Assembly: GCF_017813235.1 (NCBI RefSeq)
Contig: NZ_JAGISH010000010.1
Span: 1 to 64,000 of the forward strand
Direction: 5' to 3'
Source of the DNA: Sagittula salina
GTDB taxonomy: Bacteria > Pseudomonadota > Alphaproteobacteria > Rhodobacterales > Rhodobacteraceae
Length of the DNA stretch: 64,000 bases
The position numbers were made by a program, and so were the translations under genes. The notes under the pieces are model-generated. The model ran no database searches, was not told the DNA's origin, and worked only from the letters and a program-made list of their open reading frames with translations. Position 1 is the first letter of the stretch, and each line of letters opens with the position of its first letter. Positions 16,341 through 24,433 of the stretch are shown here, piece after piece.

Positions 16341-17935
16341 GCCGCGCCCTCCTTCTGTGCATTCTTCGTATCCGCCGCGTGCAGGTCATCGCAGGGCGCC
16401 CGTCCGCGCAGCTTGAAACGCTGGATCTTCCCCGTGGCGGTCTTTGGCAGGTCGTCCAGCACCTCCACCCAGCGCGGGTACTTCCACGCGCCGACCTTCG
16501 CCTTCACGAATTCCTTCAGTTCCGCCGTTACCGCGGCCGGCTCCGTGCCGTCCTTCAAAACGACAAAGGCCTTTGGTTTTTCCAGATCGTCGGCGTCACG
16601 AAACGGCACCACGGCCGCCTCCAGAACGCCGGGATGCGAGACCAGCGCCTGTTCGACTTCGAAGGGACTGACCCAGATGCCCGAGACCTTGAACATATCG
16701 TCGGTCCGTCCACAGTAGACGAACCGCCCGGCCTCGGTGATCTCGTACTTGTCGCCCGTGCGTGTCCACTCGCCCTCGAAGGTCGTGCGGCTTTTCGACC
16801 GCTTGTTCCAATACCCCTCCGCCGCCGAGGCACCGCGCACCAGCAACTCTCCGACGCCGCCAGGCTTGATCTCCGTGCCTTCCTCGTCGACACAGCGGAG
16901 ATCGTAGCCGGGAACAGCCACGCCTGAGGTGCCGTAGACCACGTCCCCAGGCCGGTTCGACAGGAAGATGTGCAGCATTTCCGTCGATCCCACACCGTCC
17001 AGGATGTCGCCCCCCCAGAGCTTGCCCCACGCGCGGCCCACCTCTTCCGGCAGCGCCTCCCCCGCCGAGATGCAGCACCGCAGGCAATGCTCCGGCACGC
17101 CGTTCTTTTCCAGCCAATGCACCATAGCCGCATAGAGCGTCGGCACGCCGCAAAAGATTGATGGCTTCTCGTCACGGATGATCCCGGCCGCCACCTCCGG
17201 CAGCGGGCGGCCGTGGAACAGCACCGTCGTGGCGCCGACCGACATCGGAAAGGTCATCGCGTTGCCCAGCCCGTAGGCAAAGAAAATCTTCGCCACCGAA
17301 TAGACCACGTCGTCCTCCCGGATGCCCAGCACCTGCGCGCCATAGGTATCGGCGGTGGCCTTCAGCGCCCCATGCACGTGGCGCACGCCCTTCGGCTGCC
17401 CGGTGGAGCCTGAAGAATACAGCCAGAAGGCGCATTCGTCCTCACCCACCGTCGCGGCCTTACGCGGGCTGGCGCCTGACAGCATTGCGTCCCAGGACAG
17501 CGCTCCTTCGGGCACCGTGTCGCCGATCACCACCACCTGCCGCAGAACCGGATTGTTTGCCAACACCGGCTGTACCACGTCATACAATTCGGCCGAGACA
17601 AAGAGCGCAACGGCGCGGCTGTCCCGCAGGATGAAGTCGTAGGTCTCCGCCGTCAGGAGCGTGTTCAACGCAATGGGCACGACCTGCGCCTTCAGCGCGC
17701 CCCAGAACAATTCTGGATATTCGATCTGGTCCAGGACGAGGCAGGCGATGCGCTGTTCGGGGTGGATGCCCAACCGCTCCAGGCCGCCCGCCACAAGGTC
17801 CGAACGTTCGGCCAGCCTGCCGTAGGTCAGATCCCGCCGTTTGCCCGCCGCCTCGCGGAAGGCAACGTTTCCACCGCGCCCTTCCGCGACGTGGCGGTCC
17901 ACGAAGTAGACCGCCGCATTCTCGTTTGCCGTCAT
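16337..17935 (-). CDS. bclA: benzoate-CoA ligase
   Basis: This 532-residue AMP-forming ligase makes benzoyl-CoA from benzoate, ATP and CoA. The P-loop is YSSGSTGQPKGV (about 180), followed by the aryl-ligase block VYSVAKIFFAYGLGNAMTFP. The adenylate motif is GVGSTEMLHIFLSN, as in benzoate- and 4-hydroxybenzoate-CoA ligases, with GEWTRTGDKYE for the hinge region and catalytic lysine in TATGKIQRF near the end. The start ATG 17935 has GGGAGG seven bases upstream. It is the first gene of a hydrolase-DUF309-boxCBA run. A promoter with overlapping BoxR-type site is found at 18018-18051. Confidence 0.93.
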   Translation of the reverse strand: MTANENAAVYFVDRHVAEGRGGNVAFREAAGKRRDLTYGRLAERSDLVAGGLERLGIHPEQRIACLVLDQIEYPELFWGALKAQVVPIALNTLLTAETYDFILRDSRAVALFVSAELYDVVQPVLANNPVLRQVVVIGDTVPEGALSWDAMLSGASPRKAATVGEDECAFWLYSSGSTGQPKGVRHVHGALKATADTYGAQVLGIREDDVVYSVAKIFFAYGLGNAMTFPMSVGATTVLFHGRPLPEVAAGIIRDEKPSIFCGVPTLYAAMVHWLEKNGVPEHCLRCCISAGEALPEEVGRAWGKLWGGDILDGVGSTEMLHIFLSNRPGDVVYGTSGVAVPGYDLRCVDEEGTEIKPGGVGELLVRGASAAEGYWNKRSKSRTTFEGEWTRTGDKYEITEAGRFVYCGRTDDMFKVSGIWVSPFEVEQALVSHPGVLEAAVVPFRDADDLEKPKAFVVLKDGTEPAAVTAELKEFVKAKVGAWKYPRWVEVLDDLPKTATGKIQRFKLRGRAPCDDLHAADTKNAQKEGAA

Positions 17936-18017
17936 GTTTTCCTCCCGTGGGCTGCTTGCCGCTGCACGCGATCGGTAGCCTCTGCACGCCTCCGGTCTCC
18001 TCCACCAGAGTCGCTTG

Positions 18018-18051
18018 TGCGCTATAATGCCATCCAAGGTGGGCAAATCAA
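18018..18051 (-). promoter_or_regulatory. benzoate-CoA ligase promoter with overlapping BoxR-type operator
   Basis: Minus-strand -35 TTGATT (18051-18046), an 18-base spacer and -10-like TTATAG (18027-18022). The operator candidate TGCG-CTATAA-TGCC (18018-18031) covers the -10, as at boxC and boxR. The region 17936-18168 has no gene. Confidence 0.6.
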
Positions 18052-18079
18052 CTATTCATATGGGAATTGCAATAATTTA

Positions 18080-18093
18080 TGCACTTTTATGCA
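18080..18093. promoter_or_regulatory. second candidate BoxR site upstream of the benzoate-CoA ligase
   Basis: TGCA-CTTTTA-TGCA lies about 30 bases upstream of the proposed -35 in a strikingly AT-rich island. A further TGCA at 18068-18071 is nearby. Confidence 0.5.
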
Positions 18094-18168
18094 TATTTGG
18101 TATTTGGAGCCTCCGGGAGCGACGAAGGCGGACCTGCCCGGCCCGCCTTCCCAATTCCCAAGTCTGGA

Positions 18169-19302
18169 TTACTCCGCCGCAATTTCCACGGGCGGTGGCA
18201 ACATTATCGGAGCGAAGCGCACCTCAGGCAGCTGCCCCGCCCGTACGCCAGCCATGCAACGCTCGTACAGTTCCTCATAGGCATCCAGCATCGCTTCGAG
18301 GCTGAAACGTTCGGCCACCCGCGTGCGCGGCACCTGCCGGTCGATGGCCGTCGCCCTGCGCAGGGCCCTTGCCAGCGCGGTCACGTCGTCCGGCGGCGCA
18401 TAACAACCCGCGTCTCCGATCACCTCGCGCACTGCTCCCATTTCCGTGGCGGCCACTGGCACACCGCACGCCATGGCCTCTATGGCGACAAGCCCGAAAG
18501 GCTCGTCCCAGAGCGGCGTGAAGAGCAACACGGAGGCGCGGCAGATTTCGTTCGCCAGCAGGTCACCGGGAAGGTGCCCTTCGTAGCGGATCGCCTCGGT
18601 CAGATGCGGCCGCACCGCGCGCTCGAAATACGCCGCATCCTCCATCGTGCCGAATATCCGCAGCGGCAGGTCCGCCACCGCTGCCGCCTGAACGGCCAGG
18701 TGCAACCCCTTGTTCGGCGTAATGCGCCCGGCCCAGACCGCAGTGCCGTCCCCTTCCGCCCGGAAGGGCCAGGCGGACAGGTCGATGCCATTACCGACCA
18801 CATGCGCCTCCGGCGGCGCGCCCTCAGGCCACCATGCGCGGCGCTGGGCGTTTGAGCAGACAGTAAAACGCGACCATGGGGCTGCACTGTCATGCACCGC
18901 CTGCTGCAATGCGCCAAAGGGCGGTACGTGCATGGAGCTCAGCATCGGAATCCGGTCCCGCCGCGCCAATCGGGGCGGATAGCGGTGCAGGCTGTTATTG
19001 TGGATCACGTCGAAGTCACCGGAGGCGAGCATCGGCAGCACCGCCGTAAAACCCGCGTCGCAATGCGCGTTCAGCACCTGCGATCCATGGTAGTCCCCCC
19101 ATGGGTAATCGCGGTCGTAGTGGTGCGCCACGACGGGCACCAGCCGCGCGCCCCCCGGATCGCTGTCGCCGCTGGCGAACAGGGTCACGTCGTGGCCCCG
19201 CGCCACCAGCCCACGCACAAGGTGCCACGAATGCGCCTCCATCCCGCCCATGAAGGGGGCGGCGATGGGGTGGCGTATGTGGGAGACCACCGCGATCCGC
19301 AT
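18169..19302 (-). CDS. glycosyltransferase family 4
   Basis: This is a 377-residue GT-B enzyme. The N-terminal domain begins MRIAVVSHIRHPIAAPFMGGMEAH, the glycine-rich start of GT4 proteins (quoted in part: AAPFMGGMEAH). The C-terminal domain has WAGRITPNKGLHLAV and the nucleotide-sugar motif EPFGLVAIEAMACGVPV (E-x7-E), near 270. ATG 19302 is chosen because GGAG lies eight bases before it; a GTG at 19311 overlapping the previous stop as GTGA is an alternative. It is the last of four overlapping minus-strand glycosyltransferase genes, so it probably acts in the same unknown glycoside or glycan pathway. Confidence 0.9.
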   Translation of the reverse strand: MRIAVVSHIRHPIAAPFMGGMEAHSWHLVRGLVARGHDVTLFASGDSDPGGARLVPVVAHHYDRDYPWGDYHGSQVLNAHCDAGFTAVLPMLASGDFDVIHNNSLHRYPPRLARRDRIPMLSSMHVPPFGALQQAVHDSAAPWSRFTVCSNAQRRAWWPEGAPPEAHVVGNGIDLSAWPFRAEGDGTAVWAGRITPNKGLHLAVQAAAVADLPLRIFGTMEDAAYFERAVRPHLTEAIRYEGHLPGDLLANEICRASVLLFTPLWDEPFGLVAIEAMACGVPVAATEMGAVREVIGDAGCYAPPDDVTALARALRRATAIDRQVPRTRVAERFSLEAMLDAYEELYERCMAGVRAGQLPEVRFAPIMLPPPVEIAAE

Positions 19303-19307
19303 GGGTC

Positions 19308-20291
19308 TCACTCCGCCGCCGTGTGCATCATGTCGGCCTGCGCGGCCTCGACCTCTGCCACGCGGTCACGTGAATTCCGCCGCCCTGCTTCGATCTCCTG
19401 CAGTTTGTCCAGCACCCGGCGGGTGTTGGCATACGGCATGTCGGAAGTCTGACGGCAAAGCGCATAGTCCGCGTCGTCCGGTTCGCGCAGGATGACGATC
19501 TCTCCTCCGCGTTTGTCGATCAGCCCCATCATGCGGAAGCCATGCAGCCAATGCTCCATCGTCCGGTGGCCCCAGCGCGCGGCAAAGACATCAGCGTTGC
19601 GCACAACCGACCGCAAGTGGTGGATCGGCGGCATGCAATGGTCGTGATACTGGTGGTAGACCTTCGCGCCCTGCGCCCACCAGATGGCGACGCCCTTCGC
19701 ATCCAGCGTCCGGCCAAAGTCCGTGTCCTCCGCGCCATAGCCGTAGTAATCCTCGCAGAACCCGCCAGACCGCGCCCAGTCGTCGCGATGCATGGCGAAA
19801 TTCAGCGACCAGAAGCAGCGGTAGTCCTCGCACCGGCGCAGCCCTTCGGCGGGGGCGGCCTGCCGGTCGGAATGGCGTACGCCGATCTCCTCGAAGCGGG
19901 CGAAGTCGATACCGCCATCGGTGGCCCCTGCGGGCAGGTAGGCGACCTCTCCCATCACAAGGCCCCGTCCGGGAACGCAGGCACGCTCCACGTCCGAAAC
20001 ATAGCCGGGCGCCGGAATGCAGTCCACGTCGACGAAGGCCAGGACTTCGCCCTGCGCGGCTGCCGCCACGGCGTTCCGCGCACGCGCAAGGGGAAGCTGC
20101 CCGTCGGGGCGCGTCACCTTGATCTGTTTTACCGGAAAACGAAGCTGCGGAAGGTTGGCATAGGGCAGGTCCTGCATGACACCGATGATCACTTCGCGCG
20201 GAGGGGTGTCCTGCATGTCGAGCGCCCGCAGCACGTTGTGCAGGTGAACGTCGCGCCCGCGGGCGATGGTCAGGACCGAGGTATCAGGCAT
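19308..20291 (-). CDS. glycosyltransferase family 2-like, galactosyltransferase type
   Basis: This is a 327-residue GT-A enzyme. VLTIARGRDVHLHNVLRAL opens the fold. AFVDVDCIPAPG carries the D-x-D metal site, and SLNFAMHRDDWARSGGFCEDYYGYGAEDTDFGRT (in part: GYGAEDTDFG) carries the acceptor/catalytic region of chondroitin-polymerase-like GT2 enzymes. The C-terminal 30 residues are charged and may form a coiled coil. ATG 20291 has AAGGAG seven bases upstream and lies eight bases inside the preceding gene. The sugar and acceptor are unknown. Confidence 0.87.
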   Translation of the reverse strand: MPDTSVLTIARGRDVHLHNVLRALDMQDTPPREVIIGVMQDLPYANLPQLRFPVKQIKVTRPDGQLPLARARNAVAAAAQGEVLAFVDVDCIPAPGYVSDVERACVPGRGLVMGEVAYLPAGATDGGIDFARFEEIGVRHSDRQAAPAEGLRRCEDYRCFWSLNFAMHRDDWARSGGFCEDYYGYGAEDTDFGRTLDAKGVAIWWAQGAKVYHQYHDHCMPPIHHLRSVVRNADVFAARWGHRTMEHWLHGFRMMGLIDKRGGEIVILREPDDADYALCRQTSDMPYANTRRVLDKLQEIEAGRRNSRDRVAEVEAAQADMMHTAAE

Positions 20292-21444
20292 AATCGAACT
20301 CCTTGGGGTTTGATTGGGACGGCTGCGCGCTGCGCCAGAGGCGGTCGGCAAGGGCGCTGAGCCAGCGGGCCGTGGTTTCTGAACCGCCCTGCCCGGCAAG
20401 CGCCTGCTGGCGGGACGGATCGTGAGATGCGGTGGCGTCAGCAAGGACGCGACGCCATGCGTGGGCGGAGGACGGCAGATGCGGCAGAAAGCGCGCCGCC
20501 CCCGCCCGATCGAGCGCGCAGGCCTTTTCCAGTTGCTCATCGAAGTAGCGCCACTCCGGCACCACGATCCACGGCACGCCAGCATTCAGCACCTGTGCGC
20601 AGGTCGTGTTGCCGGTGGACGAAATAACCAGATCGGCGGCCGCGATGTGATCCGGCGCATTGTCGACCCAACCGTGACTGTGCAGGTTCGGGGGCAATGT
20701 GGCGTGCCAGTCGCGCTGGAGGCGGCCGATGACATGCCACTGCATCTCCGGAAAGGTACGGGCCGCAACGCCCAGCGGTGCCTCTGACCAGCCGTTGCCA
20801 CCCCCGCCGGAGATCACCAGTACCACGCGGGCATCCGATGCAATACCCAGCCGGGCGCGTGCCTCGGAGCGTCCCGGCAGCGCGGTGTCGCACCCCAGAC
20901 CGGCGGCGAAATGCGTCTTTGCCAACATCGCCGCGGACCAGTCCGGTTGCGCGAGGTCGCGGTGGAAGGGCGCGAGCAGCCCCGCCGCGCCGTCATAGGC
21001 CGCCCGGTGACCGGGGTCGCTGCGGTCACCGTGCTGCAGCACCTTCACGTGCGGAACGGAACAGATCCGCGCGAGCTGCGCCACCTCTGCGGAGACGTCG
21101 CAGATCATCAGTTCCGGCGCCTCCTCGACAAAGAAGCGCGTCATCGCCCCCATTGCATCGCGGATACCGCCCCAGCCGACGGGCGCGCAGTGCAGCGTCT
21201 CGGGCGTGGGGATCGCGCCGGCGCCCGACGCCTCGTCGCCGCGCGGTTCAAAGAGCGAGGGGATCTGCACCACAGTCACCCCATCGCGCAAGGGCGGAAA
21301 TATGTCGTCGCGGGCACTGAACACTGTCACCGGGCGCGTCGTGGGCAGAGCGTTCACCACGGCAGCGCAGCGCTCCGCATGGCCGCGCCCCTGATGATGG
21401 ACGAAGTAGCCGAAGGGTCGGAGGTCGGGGGCAAGATCTCGCAT
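20284..21444 (-). CDS. GT-B glycosyltransferase, MurG/UDP-GlcNAc-transferase-like
   Basis: This 386-residue protein starts with FGYFVHHQGRGHAERCAAV, the N-terminal glycine/histidine loop of GT28/GT1-like enzymes. It has a C-terminal nucleotide-sugar domain with VVLVISGGGGNGWSEAP, HGWVDNAPDHIAAADLVIS and STGNTTCAQVLNAGVPWIV, the usual place for UDP binding. The start ATG 21444 is three bases after the upstream stop, with GGAG seven bases before. It overlaps the next gene by eight bases. The acceptor is unknown. Confidence 0.85.
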   Translation of the reverse strand: MRDLAPDLRPFGYFVHHQGRGHAERCAAVVNALPTTRPVTVFSARDDIFPPLRDGVTVVQIPSLFEPRGDEASGAGAIPTPETLHCAPVGWGGIRDAMGAMTRFFVEEAPELMICDVSAEVAQLARICSVPHVKVLQHGDRSDPGHRAAYDGAAGLLAPFHRDLAQPDWSAAMLAKTHFAAGLGCDTALPGRSEARARLGIASDARVVLVISGGGGNGWSEAPLGVAARTFPEMQWHVIGRLQRDWHATLPPNLHSHGWVDNAPDHIAAADLVISSTGNTTCAQVLNAGVPWIVVPEWRYFDEQLEKACALDRAGAARFLPHLPSSAHAWRRVLADATASHDPSRQQALAGQGGSETTARWLSALADRLWRSAQPSQSNPKEFDYA

Positions 21445-21447
21445 CGC

Positions 21448-23484
21448 TCACTCCGCCGCCATGTCGTGGCAAGGGCCGCCCGCCAGACCGAAATACTCCA
21501 GACCTTCCAAGACGCCCGCCGCATGGCTCTGCCGGGCACGGTAGCCGGTGCACAGACTGTCCAGCTCGGCCAACGCGTTGCCGGGCAGGATCGCACGGGC
21601 AAAGGTTTCCAGCATGTCCCGGTCGTTGCCGCTGTCCCCTGCCACGATCACTTCGGTCGGCAGAAGGCCAAGCCGTTCCGCCTCGAATAGGATGGCCTGC
21701 GCCTTCCCCGCACGGCAGGGCACAACGTCGATGAACCGCCCGTGCGAAGCGATCACCCGCGTCGGCAGGCCCCGGTCCCGCAATACGGTTGCGATACGGT
21801 CGGCGTCGCCGGCGGTGCCGACAAGGCTGAGTTTCCAGCGCCGCTGCTCGTAACCCGGCTGCCAGGAAACACCATTCGCCTCCAGTACCTCGGCCACCCG
21901 GTCGCGCTGCCAGTAACGGTGGATGATCTGGGCAAAGTCCCGGCAGAGGCGGTAGCCTCCGCCCGGCGCGCGCCGCCAGATCTCAGTACCGACAGAGGTG
22001 ATCAGCGTCGCGGGCGCGGCGATCCCCCAGTCACAGAGCACCCGCCGCGCCTCTGGCAGGGAGCGACCGGTGGCCACGGCAAAGCGCACCCCCTCCGGCA
22101 CATCCGCCCGCCACGCTTCAAAGCGGCGCGCCGCCTGCCGGTCACCGGTCAAAGTGCCGTCTATGTCGCAGGCCAGCAGGTCCGTCGCCGCCACAGGCCC
22201 GGCTTCCGTCGTGGGCAGAGAGATACCCGCACTGATGCGGCGCACGTCTTCGGCCCATGCGTTCCAGTCGTAGGCCGTCTGGGCCTGTCGGCGTGCGCGG
22301 GCCACCCGTACCGCGCGTTCCGGCATGTCCAGTACCGCGTGCAGCGCTGACGCGATGCTGGCCGGGTCCTGCGGATCGCACAACCCGCCCAGCCCAAGCG
22401 TGGCAAGAATGTCCACCGGTCCGCCACATCGTGTCGCCACCACCGGCACGCCGGAACAGGCCGCCTCGATGATGGTCAGGCCAAAAGGTTCGTGATGCGC
22501 CGGGTTGCAGAAGACGCCACCCTCCGACGCAAGCGCATAGAAATCGGGAATGTCTTCGGGCCGGTGATGACGCGGCAGCGCCACCTTCCCCCAGAGGTCG
22601 TGGCGGTCCACGATATCGAAGAGCCCGCGGATCACCGCCTGCTTCTCTGCGTCCGCGTCGTGCAGCCCCTCGCGCAGCCCCGCCACGATAACAAGGTTGG
22701 CCTTTTCCTGCAGCGCCTCGTCCTGAGCATAAGCGCGCAGAAGCCCATCGAGGTTTTTCTTTGCGATTGGTCGCGCGATGGCGAGGATCACCGGTTTTTC
22801 CGGCGCGCGCAGGAAAGGGGCAACCCTTGATCGCGCCCGCTCCGCCACGCCTTCGCCCGCCACGGTCACGCCGGGGGACACGCGGTGCACACGACCTTCG
22901 GCATCCGCCGAGAGGCCTGCGATCTGCCGCTCCGCCTCATCGCGCGATGAGGCAACGATGGCGCTCGCCCGCTCCACCGCGCGGCGTTCCCGCACGATGC
23001 GGCGACGCAGTGCGGCACCAGGCGCACGGCCGCTGCATTTCTCGTGACCCAGCGAATGGCTCGAATAGATCCACGGAATGCCAAAACGGTCTTCGGCCGC
23101 GATGGCCAGCGCCGCCGCATCGCCAAAGTGCGCATGGATCACGTCGGGGCGCGGCCCGTCCGCGAGCATCGCGACAAACGCCTCCGTCAGCGCGGGGAGT
23201 TCAGCCTCAAGCGCGTCCTTCGACAGGTAATCACTGCATGCGGTGCGCAGGCGGCGGATGGTGCAATTGTCCGTGACCCGTTCCTTGGACAGACCAAAGC
23301 CCGCGCCGAGGCGCGGCGCGTCGAAGGCGCGGGTGACGATGGTCACTTCCGTATCCGTCTGCCGTGACTGCGCGAGGGCTGCGCCCAGCACGTAGGCGAT
23401 GTGCCCGCCGGTATCTTCGGTCAAGCCGTATCGGATCGGCGGCGCCGCAAGGCAGCCGCCGAGAGCCACGTGCATAACGTGCAT
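21448..23484 (-). CDS. sucrose-phosphate-synthase-like GT4 / HAD-IIB phosphatase fusion
   Basis: This is a 678-residue two-domain protein. Residues 1-430 are a GT4 domain with the SPS-type start (GLTEDTGGHIAYVLGAALA), IARPIAKKNLDGLLRAY and EPFGLTIIEAACSGVPV. Residues 445-675 are a HAD-IIB phosphatase with LLACDIDGTLTGDR (nucleophile aspartates), FAVATGRSL and VIVAGDSGNDRDMLE. This matches bacterial sucrose-phosphate synthases that carry their own sucrose-6-phosphate phosphatase domain. The product may be sucrose or a related phosphorylated glycoside. MHVMHVALGG at 23484 is the chosen start (AGAGG upstream); an in-frame extension of 25 residues exists but has low-complexity glycine-rich sequence. 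It leads the four-gene cluster. Confidence 0.87.
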   Translation of the reverse strand: MHVMHVALGGCLAAPPIRYGLTEDTGGHIAYVLGAALAQSRQTDTEVTIVTRAFDAPRLGAGFGLSKERVTDNCTIRRLRTACSDYLSKDALEAELPALTEAFVAMLADGPRPDVIHAHFGDAAALAIAAEDRFGIPWIYSSHSLGHEKCSGRAPGAALRRRIVRERRAVERASAIVASSRDEAERQIAGLSADAEGRVHRVSPGVTVAGEGVAERARSRVAPFLRAPEKPVILAIARPIAKKNLDGLLRAYAQDEALQEKANLVIVAGLREGLHDADAEKQAVIRGLFDIVDRHDLWGKVALPRHHRPEDIPDFYALASEGGVFCNPAHHEPFGLTIIEAACSGVPVVATRCGGPVDILATLGLGGLCDPQDPASIASALHAVLDMPERAVRVARARRQAQTAYDWNAWAEDVRRISAGISLPTTEAGPVAATDLLACDIDGTLTGDRQAARRFEAWRADVPEGVRFAVATGRSLPEARRVLCDWGIAAPATLITSVGTEIWRRAPGGGYRLCRDFAQIIHRYWQRDRVAEVLEANGVSWQPGYEQRRWKLSLVGTAGDADRIATVLRDRGLPTRVIASHGRFIDVVPCRAGKAQAILFEAERLGLLPTEVIVAGDSGNDRDMLETFARAILPGNALAELDSLCTGYRARQSHAAGVLEGLEYFGLAGGPCHDMAAE

Positions 23485-23655
23485 CCCGGACCTCTCTTTG
23501 GTGACGTGAGTGATGGTGGTTCGTGCCCCCTCAACACCCCCCTCCCCCCCGGGTTCCATAAATTATGCCTTTGACGTGGCGGCGGCAGCGCCTACCTGCG
23601 CGGGACGTCCAAGCCCGCGGAATTCCAACCGAAAGCATCGAAAGGCTCCCTGCCC

Positions 23656-24423
23656 ATGCTGTCCCATCGCTACGTCTTCGTCGGCGGTCTGCACCGCTCC
23701 GGCACCTCGCTCACCGCGCGGCTGATTGCAGCGCTGCCCGGTGTGGCCGCCATCGAAGGCGCCCCTGTGCCGGAGAATGAAGGCGTCTACCTGCAAGGCG
23801 CGATCCCCCACACAGCCCGTCACGGCGCGCCGATGCAGTTTGCCACCGACCCAAGCCAGCACCTCGTTGAGGGCTGCGGCTACGACCGGCTGGAGACGCG
23901 GACAAGGCTGGAGGAGGACTGGGCGCCGTGGTTCGGCGAAGGCGCATGGCGGGTGGAAAAGTCGCCCGTCAACCTGACCCGAATGCGACTCTATCAGCAG
24001 ATCTTTCCCCTGAGCCAGTTCGTCGTCGTCACCCGCCACCCGGAGAAGGTCGCCAGCGCCGTGGCGAAATGGGTCGATTGCCCGGCCCCAGCCCTGGTCG
24101 ATCACTGGCTCGACGCCCATGATACGGTGGCTGAGGATATGACCTACCTCCACGCAGTCCTCGTCCTGCGCTACGAAGATCTCATAGCCGACCCGCAGGC
24201 CAGCCTTGATCGCCTTGCGGCCTTTCTGGGCGTGGAGACCGCGCAGATCCCGATGAGGATCGCCAACGGCAATACCGACTACCCCGACGCCCCCCGAATG
24301 TCGGCGATCCAGGCCGTCCGCGCCGCCCGCTGGGGTTATGGGCCGGGCGAGACCCTGCCTCGCCCGCCCGAGGTGCGCCACCCGCTGCGGGCGGTGCGCG
24401 AGGCCTGTCAGGCCGTCGCCTGA
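23656..24423 (+). CDS. PAPS-dependent sulfotransferase family protein
   Basis: This 255-residue protein has the 5'-phosphosulfate-binding loop GGLHRSGTSL at about residues 10-19 and the 3'-phosphate-binding strand/helix FVVVTRHPEKVASAVAKW at about 113-130. These are the two PAPS motifs of the Sulfotransfer_3 group. No signal peptide is seen. It is divergent from the glycosyltransferase cluster across 171 bases, so its acceptor could be the glycan or glycoside made there (inference). Its 3' end is 10 bases from the convergent ligase gene. Confidence 0.85.
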   Translation: MLSHRYVFVGGLHRSGTSLTARLIAALPGVAAIEGAPVPENEGVYLQGAIPHTARHGAPMQFATDPSQHLVEGCGYDRLETRTRLEEDWAPWFGEGAWRVEKSPVNLTRMRLYQQIFPLSQFVVVTRHPEKVASAVAKWVDCPAPALVDHWLDAHDTVAEDMTYLHAVLVLRYEDLIADPQASLDRLAAFLGVETAQIPMRIANGNTDYPDAPRMSAIQAVRAARWGYGPGETLPRPPEVRHPLRAVREACQAVA

Positions 24424-24433
24424 CCCCGGACTG

